A stretch of 41,593 nt of DNA from Bacteroides sp. (GTDB lineage: Bacteria; Bacteroidota; Bacteroidia; Bacteroidales; Muribaculaceae), in contig JAAVCH010000016.1 in the NCBI GenBank assembly GCA_014802425.1, positions 46,163 through 87,755 on the forward strand. Reading direction: 5' to 3'. The position numbers were made by a program, and so were the translations under genes. Below, piece after piece: positions 34,348 through 41,593 of this stretch (the stretch's first letter is position 1; each line of letters begins with the position of its first letter). The notes below the pieces were generated by a model. It was not told the origin of the DNA, ran no database searches, and saw nothing but the letters and a program-made list of their open reading frames with translations.

Positions 34348-36453
34348 GTGAGACATCTACATAACATCTTATCCACCCTCACCCTACATCGACCATCCCT
34401 CGGCAGCCTCATCAAAGGGGGCGTGATTCCGGGCATCGCCATGGCCGCAGCCTGCATCACGATTCCATGGACTCCGGCAAAGGCCCAGGTGAATGCCGAA
34501 CAGGTTCTGAACATCGGCCGGAACGTGCTTTCAATGGAAGATTACCTCCTCGCAATACAGTATTTCAACCTCGCAATCAAGGCAAAGCCATACCTTGCAG
34601 ACGCGTATTATTTCCGGGGACTGGCCAAACTCAGTCTTGACGACTATGACGGAGCCGTGGCCGACTGCACCCGTGCGTTGGAAAGGAATAAGTTCAAGTC
34701 AGATGCTTATAAGGTCAGAGGTTTCGCATATCTGAATCAACATAAAGACTCTCTCGCGGTTGTCGACTTCAAAAAAGGGCTTGAGTATAATCCCACGGAT
34801 AAATACTTCCTATATTATAAAGGTATCGGAGAACTGGAACTCGACAGGCTTGAGGCAGCCGACTCCACGTTAGCCACGCTTATGAGACTAAATCCGAAAT
34901 TTGAAGACGGCTATGTGGCCCGCGCACGTCTCAGGGCTCTGGAGGGAGATACCGTAGCCGCCCGGCAAGACCTTGACCTTGCCTTACGCCAGTCAAAGTC
35001 GCTGATAAACGCTTACCTGATGAAGGTGGACCTTGCCCAGAAACAGAAAGACTGGGAGGAGGCCCTTCAGAATATGGATGAAGCCATCCGGCTTCGTCCG
35101 GATGACGCGGATTTCTACGTCAACCGAGCTTATCTCCGATATAACAACGAGGATTTCTTCGGGGCTATGAGCGATTACAATTATGCCCTCGACCTTGACC
35201 CCGAAAGCCGGTCCGCAAGATTCAACAGGGCCTTGCTGCGCACAGAGGTCAAGGAGCTCGCAAAAGCCGATGAGGACTTCACCGAGGTACTTCGACGAGA
35301 TCCCCATAACTTCTATGCTCTTTACAACCGAGCGCTGGTGAATCTTGAAATGGGGAACTACCGCAAGGCACTTGAGGATTTCTCCGAGACTTCCAGAAGA
35401 TTCCCGAGATTCCATCCGGCCTACTACGCAATGGCCGAGTGTTACCGCCAACTCGGCAACACGTCACTGATGGTGGAGAACATAAAGAAAGCCGACCGGC
35501 TGGTGGAGAGCTATGTAAAGAATCCTACAAAGAACCCGCTTGACAGGCCGACCATAGCCGCAGGAAAAACCCATAGCCGGGAAGACAGCGAAGAAGAGAC
35601 GGATGAACAGTTCGCGGATAGATTCAACCAGCTCATCACTCATTCGGATGTGGGGGACACACAGCTCAGCTACAACGACCGGATAAAGGGACGTGTGCAG
35701 GACAGAAACATCCAGGTGCAGCCCGCACCTGCATACACACTTTCATTTTTCCCTCCTGAAGCATCCCTGCGCCAGGGAGCTACCGGCTACAGGGATCTGG
35801 AGTCGCTAAACCACAGCGGATGGCTGACAAACAAGGTGTACGTGGTGACTGACCAGCGTACATCTTCCGACAAACCGTCGCTTCAGCACATCCTCAACAT
35901 AAAAGAACGATACTCTTCGGCAATCGAAGATGCAGGAGAAAACAGCCGTCCCATAGATTACTTCGCCCGTGGCCTCTCATCTGCCATGATGCGCGACTAC
36001 GGCTCAGCGATCGCCGACCTCAGCATCGCGGTAGAGACCACCGATGACTTTACCCCGGCATTGTTTGCACGAGCATTCGCCTATTACTCCAGAGCACAGT
36101 ACAGGAGCAAGGAGGAGGCTGAGCCCGCCACGGCGTTGCCCGGAGTCCATTCCGGATTAGGCGATATGCGAAACGCAATGGACGACCTTGACCTCATACT
36201 CAGAATCATTCCGGATTTCACGTATGCATGGTTCAATAAGGGCAGCATCTACTATGCACTGGCCGATTACACATCCGCCATCCAGTGTTATACCGAAGCC
36301 ATCAACAATGATTCGGAATTCGGGGAAGCCTACTTCAACAGAGGTCTTGCCTACATGATGCAAGGGAATCGCCGCCAGGCCTTCGCCGACCTTTCAAAAG
36401 CGGGCGAGCTCGGTGTGCTCCAGTCATATAACATAATCAAACGAATGAAGTGA
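34348..36453 (+). CDS. Secreted tetratricopeptide-repeat protein
   Basis: A protein of about 700 residues built almost wholly of TPR helices. An N-terminal signal with a hydrophobic stretch (VIPGIAMAAACITIPW) and a plausible cleavage after AKA, before QVNAEQ, sends it to the periplasm or envelope. At least nine TPR-like units can be seen before residue 370 (for example AYYFRGLAKLSLDDYDGAVA and FYVNRAYLRYNNEDFFGAMS) and three or four near the C terminus, split by a polar region at about 385-520 (EDSEEETDEQFADRF). No ATG fits: the frame is closed upstream, so GTG 34348 or TTG 34333 probably starts it; ATG 34441 would cut the signal. A partner-binding scaffold role is inference. Confidence 0.85.
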   Translation: MRHLHNILSTLTLHRPSLGSLIKGGVIPGIAMAAACITIPWTPAKAQVNAEQVLNIGRNVLSMEDYLLAIQYFNLAIKAKPYLADAYYFRGLAKLSLDDYDGAVADCTRALERNKFKSDAYKVRGFAYLNQHKDSLAVVDFKKGLEYNPTDKYFLYYKGIGELELDRLEAADSTLATLMRLNPKFEDGYVARARLRALEGDTVAARQDLDLALRQSKSLINAYLMKVDLAQKQKDWEEALQNMDEAIRLRPDDADFYVNRAYLRYNNEDFFGAMSDYNYALDLDPESRSARFNRALLRTEVKELAKADEDFTEVLRRDPHNFYALYNRALVNLEMGNYRKALEDFSETSRRFPRFHPAYYAMAECYRQLGNTSLMVENIKKADRLVESYVKNPTKNPLDRPTIAAGKTHSREDSEEETDEQFADRFNQLITHSDVGDTQLSYNDRIKGRVQDRNIQVQPAPAYTLSFFPPEASLRQGATGYRDLESLNHSGWLTNKVYVVTDQRTSSDKPSLQHILNIKERYSSAIEDAGENSRPIDYFARGLSSAMMRDYGSAIADLSIAVETTDDFTPALFARAFAYYSRAQYRSKEEAEPATALPGVHSGLGDMRNAMDDLDLILRIIPDFTYAWFNKGSIYYALADYTSAIQCYTEAINNDSEFGEAYFNRGLAYMMQGNRRQAFADLSKAGELGVLQSYNIIKRMK

Positions 36454-36539
36454 TTCCGGGACCTGCCCGGCGCCGCACCAAAAGCTGGCCCATGCAAGCC
36501 GGGTGACCTCCATTCTTTATACTATTTTAAGAAAATACT

Positions 36540-36571
36540 CTTGCGCCGAAGCGCAAAAATAGTTAAATTTG
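36540..36571 (+). promoter_or_regulatory. Promoter of thrS-infC-rpmI-rplT
   Basis: CTTG (36540-36543), 20 bases, then TAAATTTG (36564-36571), matching the Bacteroidota -33/-7 consensus. Transcription would begin near 36578, giving a leader of about 60 bases before the thrS ATG at 36637. Confidence 0.7.
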
Positions 36572-36636
36572 CGTATTATTTACGGGAGAGCGGATTTACT
36601 CTTCTTTTCCACAGCAGACAAACTCAATCATACCCC

Positions 36637-38583
36637 ATGATCAATATAACATTTCCCGACGGCAGTGTGCGCCAATATGAGTCAGGTGTGACTCCATATC
36701 AGGTAGCCGAAAGCATCAGTCCGCGCTTTGCGGCCGATGTGCTTGCGGCCAAGGTCAACGGCCAAGAATGGGACATCGCCCGTCCCATCGCCTCTGACGC
36801 AGAGATACAGCTCTTCAAATGGGAAGACCCCGAAGGCAAACACGCATTCTGGCACTCCTCAGCCCATCTTCTCGCAGAAGCCCTGCAGGAACTTTATCCC
36901 GGCGTGAAATTCGGTATCGGCCCGGCAATCGAAAACGGATTCTATTACGACATAGATCCCGGAGAGCATAAGATCACAGCTGAGGATTTCCCGAAGATTG
37001 AAAAGAAGATGCAGGAAATCGTAAGCCGTAAAGAGAACATCGTACGCTCCGACATCTCGAAGGCCGACGCACTTAAGATGTTCGGTGACCGAGGCGAGAC
37101 ATACAAGTGTGAGCTCATTTCCGAACTTGAAGACGGCCATATCACCACATATACACAGGGCAACTTCACGGACCTTTGCCGTGGTCCGCACCTTCCTTCC
37201 ACCGCACCCATCAAGGCGGTAAAGGTAATGTCGCTCGCCGGAGCCTACTGGCGTGGCGATGAGAAGCGCGACCAGCTGGTCAGGGTATATGGCATCACAT
37301 TCCCCAAGAAGAAGATGCTCGACGAGTATCTTGTGCTTCTCGAAGAGGCAAAGAAGCGCGACCACCGCAAACTCGGCAAAGAGATGGAACTCTTCACCTT
37401 CTCGGAGACTGTAGGCAAGGGACTCCCTCTCTGGCTCCCCAAGGGTGCGGCCCTCAGAGACAGGCTTGAGCAGTTCCTGCGCAAGATTCAGAAACAGTAC
37501 GGCTACCTCCAGGTAATCACTCCCCATATCGGCAACAAGACGCTTTACGTCACTTCCGGTCACTGGGCGAAATACGGAAAGGATTCCTTCCAGCCCATCC
37601 ATACACCTGAAGAGGGTGAGGAGTATCTGCTTAAACCGATGAACTGTCCGCATCACTGCGAGATATTCAAGGCCGCTCCCCGCAGTTACCGCGACCTGCC
37701 CATGCGTCTCGCAGAATTCGGCACAGTGTACCGTTACGAACAGAGCGGTGAGCTCCATGGCCTTACACGTGTGCGCGGATTCACTCAGGACGACGCACAT
37801 ATCTATTGCGCCCCCGAACAGATCAAAGATGAGTTCCTTAAGGTGATGGACATCATCCTCTACATCTTCAAGGCTCTTGACTTCAAAAACTTCGAGGCCC
37901 AGATTTCACTTCGCGACCCCAACAATAAAGAGAAATACATCGGCTCAGACGAAAACTGGCACCTTGCAGAGCAGGCCATCATCGAGGCTTGCGCCGAAAA
38001 GGGACTTAAGGCACGCCAGGTAGAAGGGGAGGCCGCATTCTACGGTCCGAAGCTCGACTTCATGGTCAAGGATGCAATCGGACGTCGTTGGCAGCTCGGT
38101 ACAATTCAGGTGGACTATAACCTTCCCGAACGCTTTGGGCTGGAATACACCGGTTCCGACAATCAGAAGCATCGCCCGGTAATGATACACCGTGCGCCTT
38201 TCGGATCGATGGAACGCTTCGTGGCTGTACTGCTCGAACACACCGCCGGTAGACTCCCCCTGTGGCTTATACCTGAACAGGCCGTGATACTTCCCATCAG
38301 CGAGAAGTTCAACGACTATGCCTTCCACGTTAAAAAGGTACTCGATGCAGAAGGAGTCCGCGCCGTGGTCGACGACCGTAATGAGAAAATCGGAAAGAAG
38401 ATCCGCGACAATGAACTTAAAAAAATACCCTATCTCCTCATCGTCGGCGAAAAAGAAGCAGAAAATGATGAAGTTTCTGTAAGAAAACACGGCGAAGGTG
38501 ATAAAGGTATGATGAAAATCATTAACTTTGCAGAAGCATTGAATGCTGAAGTAGAAAAAATGACAAACCAATCGGCCGACTGA
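36637..38583 (+). CDS. thrS: Threonyl-tRNA synthetase
   Basis: Charges tRNA-Thr. The 648-residue protein starts [17 protein letters not shown] (TGS domain). It has the editing domain with [11 protein letters not shown] and the class II core with zinc-site residues ([11 protein letters not shown], motif 2 [24 protein letters not shown] and [13 protein letters not shown]), plus the anticodon-binding C terminus. ATG 36637 is chosen over a TTG at 36541, which lies in the promoter. First gene of the universal thrS-infC-rpmI-rplT operon; infC follows after 66 bases. Confidence 0.97.
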   Translation: MINITFPDGSVRQYESGVTPYQVAESISPRFAADVLAAKVNGQEWDIARPIASDAEIQLFKWEDPEGKHAFWHSSAHLLAEALQELYPGVKFGIGPAIENGFYYDIDPGEHKITAEDFPKIEKKMQEIVSRKENIVRSDISKADALKMFGDRGETYKCELISELEDGHITTYTQGNFTDLCRGPHLPSTAPIKAVKVMSLAGAYWRGDEKRDQLVRVYGITFPKKKMLDEYLVLLEEAKKRDHRKLGKEMELFTFSETVGKGLPLWLPKGAALRDRLEQFLRKIQKQYGYLQVITPHIGNKTLYVTSGHWAKYGKDSFQPIHTPEEGEEYLLKPMNCPHHCEIFKAAPRSYRDLPMRLAEFGTVYRYEQSGELHGLTRVRGFTQDDAHIYCAPEQIKDEFLKVMDIILYIFKALDFKNFEAQISLRDPNNKEKYIGSDENWHLAEQAIIEACAEKGLKARQVEGEAAFYGPKLDFMVKDAIGRRWQLGTIQVDYNLPERFGLEYTGSDNQKHRPVMIHRAPFGSMERFVAVLLEHTAGRLPLWLIPEQAVILPISEKFNDYAFHVKKVLDAEGVRAVVDDRNEKIGKKIRDNELKKIPYLLIVGEKEAENDEVSVRKHGEGDKGMMKIINFAEALNAEVEKMTNQSAD

Positions 38584-38649
38584 GTCATAAAGCGCCGCCT
38601 TCAGGCAATCCTGAGACGCCCACTTGCCCGGCCGATACAGAAATTTTAA

Positions 38650-39372
38650 ATGGAGAAAAAACCCAATTTATCAGGTCCGCGTCGCCCTCAGGGGCCGCGC
38701 CCGAAACCGGGACAGCGTCCCGCACAGCGTGGTCGCAGCGACAAGGATCCGTATGCAACAAATGAGCAGATTCGTGCCAGAGAGGTGCGTCTCGTTGGCG
38801 ACAATGTCGAGCCGGGAATCTATCCCATCGATAAGGCCCGTCGCATAGCCCAGAGCCTTGAGCTCGATCTTATCGAAATCTCCCCGACCGCAGAGCCGCC
38901 CGTCTGCCGCATATTGGATTATCAGAAATTTCTCTATCAGCAGAAGAAGCGTCAGAAGGAACAGAAAGCCAAGGCCACTAAAGTGGTAGTCAAGGAAATC
39001 AGATTCGGTCCACAGACCGATGACCATGACTACAACTTCAAGCTTAAGCACGCTAAGGGCTTCCTTCAGGACGGAGCAAAGGTGAAAGCCTATGTATTCT
39101 TCCGCGGACGCTCGATTCTCTTCAAGGATCAGGGAGAAGTGCTTCTGCTCAGATTCGCCAATGACCTTGAGGAATTCGGCAAGGTGGAGCAGATGCCCGT
39201 GCTTGAAGGCAAACGCATGATCATCATGATTTCGCCGCTTAAGACCCAGCAGAAGAAAGCTGAACCCAAGAAGGAGGCGCGCCCCGCCGACAAGAAGGGT
39301 AATAAGGATTCAGAAGCCCCCACAGACAACACATCCGCCAAGGAGGCAACTCCCGACGCAGATAAGGAATAA
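38650..39372 (+). CDS. infC: Translation initiation factor IF-3 with extended tails
   Basis: IF-3 binds the 30S subunit and checks initiator tRNA/start codon fidelity. The core begins near residue 38 ([15 protein letters not shown]) and has [34 protein letters not shown], and the C domain [19 protein letters not shown]. The protein is 240 aa against the usual 170-180: a basic Pro/Arg/Gln-rich N-terminal tail and a C-terminal Lys/Glu/Ala tail of about 40 residues. The start is an ordinary ATG, unlike the autoregulatory AUU of E. coli infC. It is followed by rpmI after 64 bases. Confidence 0.95.
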   Translation: MEKKPNLSGPRRPQGPRPKPGQRPAQRGRSDKDPYATNEQIRAREVRLVGDNVEPGIYPIDKARRIAQSLELDLIEISPTAEPPVCRILDYQKFLYQQKKRQKEQKAKATKVVVKEIRFGPQTDDHDYNFKLKHAKGFLQDGAKVKAYVFFRGRSILFKDQGEVLLLRFANDLEEFGKVEQMPVLEGKRMIIMISPLKTQQKKAEPKKEARPADKKGNKDSEAPTDNTSAKEATPDADKE

Positions 39373-39436
39373 ATAATAGAGACCGTAGGCACAACGTGCC
39401 GAGGTAAAACTTAACAATCTAAAATTTTTTCATCAA

Positions 39437-39634
39437 ATGCCTAAGGTAAAGACCAATGCCGCGTCTAAGAAGCGCTTCGCGCTCACCGGCACAGGAAAAG
39501 TGAAAAGAAAACACGCTTATCACAGCCACATCCTGACAAAGAAGTCGAAAAAGCGTAAACGCAACCTCGACCACACGACTTTGGTGGATTCGGCCAACAT
39601 CAAGCAGGTCCGTTCACTCCTGAACATACGCTGA
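39437..39634 (+). CDS. rpmI: 50S ribosomal protein L35
   Basis: Small basic ribosomal protein of 65 residues, beginning [20 protein letters not shown] and with [20 protein letters not shown], both diagnostic. Normal length. Lies between infC and rplT; the 159-base gap to rplT is longer than other gaps in the operon and contains a structured element. Confidence 0.97.
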   Translation: MPKVKTNAASKKRFALTGTGKVKRKHAYHSHILTKKSKKRKRNLDHTTLVDSANIKQVRSLLNIR

Positions 39635-39740
39635 TTTCCTGCGGACGACCCGGGGGAACGGATTGATCCCCCCATCGTGCAGCCAGCGTATATCAATACC
39701 TCGCTCTCTTCTCAAACAACTACAACATTTTTCAATAACC

Positions 39741-39779
39741 GAATGTAGAGCCTTAAGAGCTATTAAGCCGCTCACATTC
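39741..39779 (+). promoter_or_regulatory. Long hairpin just upstream of rplT
   Basis: Nested pairs: GAATG with CATTC (39741-39745 with 39775-39779), GAGC with GCTC (39748-39751 with 39770-39773) and CTTAA with TTAAG (39752-39756 with 39763-39767), with a 6-nt loop. It ends 14 bases before the rplT ATG. In E. coli and B. subtilis, L20 represses its own mRNA by binding such structures, so this is a candidate L20 autoregulatory site. The loop and bulges have not been compared with 23S rRNA. Confidence 0.5.
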
Positions 39780-39793
39780 AAAATTTCAAAAAA

Positions 39794-40138
39794 ATGCCAA
39801 GATCAGTCAATCACGTCGCTTCACGCGCCAAGAGAAAGAAAATCCTCAAACTCACCCGCGGCTACTATGGAAGCCGCCGCAACGTATGGACCGTAGCCAA
39901 GAATACTTGGGAAAAGGGTCTTACCTACGCTTACCGCGACCGCAAGCAGAAAAAGCGCAACTTCCGCGCTCTCTGGATCCAGCGTATCAACGCCGCTGCC
40001 CGTCAGGAGGATCTTTCCTACTCCAAGCTTATGGGCCTCATCCACAAGGCCGGCATAGAAATCAACCGTAAGGTGCTCGCCGACCTCGCAATGAACAACC
40101 CCGCAGCTTTCAAGGCTATCTGCGACAAGGTGAAATAA
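39794..40138 (+). CDS. rplT: 50S ribosomal protein L20
   Basis: Early 23S rRNA-binding assembly protein, 114 residues: [20 protein letters not shown], the diagnostic [15 protein letters not shown] and [24 protein letters not shown]. Normal length. Last protein gene of thrS-infC-rpmI-rplT. It may also bind the hairpin 14 bases upstream to control its own synthesis. A 6S-like RNA follows about 75 bases downstream. Confidence 0.97.
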   Translation: MPRSVNHVASRAKRKKILKLTRGYYGSRRNVWTVAKNTWEKGLTYAYRDRKQKKRNFRALWIQRINAAARQEDLSYSKLMGLIHKAGIEINRKVLADLAMNNPAAFKAICDKVK

Positions 40139-40209
40139 ACCATTCACCGGTTGAAATCGTTATAAGGATATAGCAAGCTTACTCGATTATTCCGAGCAAC
40201 GCCTGAAAA

Positions 40210-40400
40210 TATTCCACATCAAAGTCGCTTGGGAAACTCATCAAATCTTACGAAATGCCGAGACAAGCTTCTGGTTTGATGGCGGGCCCCACATCCTTTC
40301 GGGGGTGCTTCTCCTTCGGGAGAACAAGGCGGATTACAAAGAATCAGAAGCACTCAAAACCTGTCATACGGAGTTTCATCACAACTCTTTGATGTGGGCC
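40210..40400 (+). ncRNA. ssrS: 6S RNA (Bacteroidales-1 type)
   Basis: Located in the 392-base gap after rplT, where the Bacteroidales-1 motif, later assigned to the 6S family, is typically found. The sequence folds as one long, irregular hairpin. CCACATCAAAG (40214-40224) pairs perfectly with CTTTGATGTGG (40387-40397), and GAAACTC (40233-40239) with GAGTTTC (40371-40377). Then comes a large open bubble of about 27 and 19 nt, and GCTTCTG (40267-40273) pairs with CAGAAGC (40345-40351). Near the tip is a UUCG-capped hairpin TTCTCC/GGAGAA (40309-40324). A central bubble in a 190-nt hairpin is the form that mimics an open promoter and traps RNA polymerase. Ends are approximate and no promoter box was seen. 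Confidence 0.8.
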
Positions 40401-40407
40401 TTATATC

Positions 40408-40450
40408 GGGGGGCGGAACGGATACCATCCATTCCGCCCCCTCTTATTTT
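40408..40450 (+). terminator. Terminator of the 6S-like RNA
   Basis: GGGGGCGGAA (40409-40418) pairs with TTCCGCCCCC (40432-40441), followed by TCTTATTTT. It lies just beyond the 6S closing stem and also ends any rplT readthrough. Confidence 0.75.
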
Positions 40451-40469
40451 AAGACTCTCCAAAAACATG

Positions 40470-40502
40470 TGGTGTATTACCTCAACGGTAATCCATACAC
40501 CA
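40470..40502 (+). promoter_or_regulatory. Leader hairpin before the nitroreductase gene
   Basis: TGGTGTA (40470-40476) pairs with TACACCA (40496-40502) and TTACC (40477-40481) with GGTAA (40487-40491), with a 4-nt bulge. It ends 28 bases before the ATG and has no T-run after it, so it could be a control element or chance. Confidence 0.35.
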
Positions 40503-40530
40503 TAGGGATCAACCATAATTCTACTCACGC

Positions 40531-41283
40531 ATGAAAGACGTAAAGACTTCGCTTCTCGACCGCACAAGTGTGCGTCGATACGAACGGGAAGCAATTCCAC
40601 AGGAGACAATGGATTTCATCTACAAGGCCGTAGAGAATACCCCCACATCCTACAACGGACAGCAGTTCTCCGTCATTGACATCGATGATCAGGAACTTAA
40701 AGAGAAGCTGTATGAGATGACTAATCAGAAACAGCTCAAAACCTGTAACCGTCTTCTTATTTTCCTCTCCGACTATAACAAGATTTCCCTTCTCGCCAAG
40801 AAAAAGAATCTGACAATGCCGGGAATCACCGACACTATGGACGGTGTGACAATCGGTATAATCGATGCCTCACTGGCCATGATGAGTGCCGTAGTGGCGG
40901 CTCAGGCAGCAGGACTCGGATCCAACTGCGTGGGCTATCTGCGTACTGTGGATCCGGGACGTCTTGCAGAAATCCTTAAGCTTCCGAAGGGAGTGTTCGT
41001 CGTGTGCGGGCTGGCCCTCGGCATACCCCGCGAGCAGCCTGACCTGAAGCCTAAGCAGCCGACTTCGCTTGTATTCCACCGTAATCATTACCGTCAGGAC
41101 GATGATAAGATGGTTGAAGAACTCGAAGCCTACGATGAAATCGTAAAGCATTACAATGCAACCCGGAGCGGTGGGACTTCTGACAACGACTGGGTAGCCC
41201 ATATCCTCGACTACTATGATCACGCCACTCACTACCAGATTCTGAAATATCTTAAGGATCAGGGATACGACATCACCCATTGA
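40531..41283 (+). CDS. Nitroreductase-family NAD(P)H:FMN oxidoreductase
   Basis: A 250-residue flavoprotein of the nitroreductase superfamily. It shows LLDRTSVRRYEREAIPQE at the N terminus (FMN-phosphate-binding arginines), NTPTSYNGQQFSVIDI, a helix DASLAMMSAVVAAQAAGLGSN, then GYLRTVDPGRLAEILKLPKGVFVVCGLALGIP, the typical FMN/dimer region of NfsA-like enzymes. It would reduce nitro-, quinone or flavin substrates with NAD(P)H. The substrate is not predictable. It stands alone between the 6S RNA terminator and its own terminator. Confidence 0.9.
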   Translation: MKDVKTSLLDRTSVRRYEREAIPQETMDFIYKAVENTPTSYNGQQFSVIDIDDQELKEKLYEMTNQKQLKTCNRLLIFLSDYNKISLLAKKKNLTMPGITDTMDGVTIGIIDASLAMMSAVVAAQAAGLGSNCVGYLRTVDPGRLAEILKLPKGVFVVCGLALGIPREQPDLKPKQPTSLVFHRNHYRQDDDKMVEELEAYDEIVKHYNATRSGGTSDNDWVAHILDYYDHATHYQILKYLKDQGYDITH

Positions 41284-41296
41284 CCGGGTAAATCAT

Positions 41297-41340
41297 GGAA
41301 AAACGCCCTTTGACTTTGTTAAAGTCAAAGGGCGTTTTCC
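41297..41340 (+). terminator. Terminator after the nitroreductase gene
   Basis: A stem of about 20 bp (AAAACGCCCTTTGACTTT and its complement) with a 3-nt loop, 13 bases after the stop codon, ending in TTTTCC. Confidence 0.8.
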
Positions 41341-41404
41341 ATTATATTTATAATATGAGAGTCGGGCGCTGTCCATGACAATAAAATGGAATCGGAGTAA
41401 AAGT

Positions 41405-41441
41405 AAAACGGAGCATTGGACGCATCCAAAACTCCGTTTTT
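41405..41441. terminator. Second, probably bidirectional terminator
   Basis: AAAACGGAG (41405-41413) pairs with CTCCGTTTT, with an inner TTGGA/TCCAA stem, and TTTTT on the plus strand; on the minus strand TTTTACTTTT follows. It probably closes a minus-strand gene entering from the right. Confidence 0.6.
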
Positions 41442-41494
41442 GTCGTAAAAATAGCATTGTTTTATTATTGGCACCCTCACGGGCTACGCCTTAC

Positions 41495-41519
41495 GGAACA
41501 TGTCTACGACAATGTTTCC
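41495..41519. repeat. GGAACAT...ATGTTTCC dyad
   Basis: An inverted repeat of GGAACAT and ATGTTTCC with GTC/GAC pairing inside. The reverse strand reads TGTCGTAGACAT, related to TGTTGTAGAACAT of the dyad at 31951-31968. The purpose is unknown. Confidence 0.35.
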
Positions 41520-41593
41520 ACTCTAACTGTAAGACGTCTGAGACGCTAAAAAGTTTAAAACCAATTATGTTTTTAACTTCTATTAACAAATGT

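Larger units (their letters stand above)
41284..41593. other. 310-base gene-free end of the window
   Basis: It holds two stem-loop terminators and an AACAT-type dyad (listed separately). The remaining sequence is AT-rich and no gene, RNA or promoter was recognised. It may precede or end a gene beyond the window. Confidence 0.5.

Noticed and set aside
36859..37800. 313-codon minus-strand open frame inside thrS
   Set aside because: It is the antisense shadow of a certain gene in a high-bias coding region; no recognisable domain.

Overview
The window looks like a chromosomal segment of a Bacteroidales bacterium, most likely family Muribaculaceae (the family call is inference). Reasons: several start regions carry the Bacteroidota-type -7 box TAnnTTTG, with a -33 TTG or TTTG at three of them; Shine-Dalgarno sequences are scarce; a DUF1599 gene is paired with a BT_3928-type DoxX gene; and a 6S-like RNA of the Bacteroidales-1 type sits just downstream of rplT. 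No rRNA, tRNA, CRISPR array, insertion sequence or phage gene was seen. Coding is dense and almost every gene looks intact.

Layout. 0-4.6 kb (minus): a nucleoside phosphorylase gene and a complete dTDP-L-rhamnose operon rmlA-C-D-B with a near-perfect promoter. 4.7-5.3 kb (plus): one unrecognised gene. 5.4-11.6 kb (plus): a complete urease locus ureABC | ureEFGD, preceded by a 36-nt perfect palindrome and a foldable leader, with a strong intrinsic terminator between ureC and ureE. 11.7-12.6 kb (minus): a DUF1232 (YkvA-type) protein. 13.0-18.95 kb (minus): an apparent operon for an ECF-type nickel importer (NikMN-NikQ-NikO), a potassium-channel-like protein, a urea transporter and an MFS transporter. 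19.2-24.7 kb (minus): agmatine deiminase, N-carbamoylputrescine amidase, an SPFH protein, an alpha/beta hydrolase and a membrane-anchored Mur ligase. 24.8-28.8 kb: DUF1599, DoxX/BT_3928, rlmH, nadC and yraN. 29-34.2 kb (minus): a SLC45-like MFS transporter with a large insert, nfo, radA and a SpoU-family RNA methyltransferase. 34.3-40.1 kb (plus): a secreted TPR protein, then the classical thrS-infC-rpmI-rplT operon. 40.1-41.3 kb: 6S-like RNA and a nitroreductase-family gene; 41.3-41.6 kb holds terminators only.

How the parts work together: between 5.6 and 19 kb lies a nearly self-contained urea-use module. The urea channel brings in urea, NikMNQO brings in nickel, UreEFGD loads nickel into UreABC, and urease gives ammonia and carbon dioxide. 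The nearby agmatine pathway (AguA, AguB) also ends in ammonia and carbon dioxide plus putrescine, so the region is rich in nitrogen-releasing functions. Points that deserve a second look are the enlarged UreB, the terminator between structural and maturation genes, the channel-like and MFS genes embedded in the nickel/urea transport operon, a repeated ATATGTT-type dyad near urease-related and other genes, and the folding of the 6S-like RNA.
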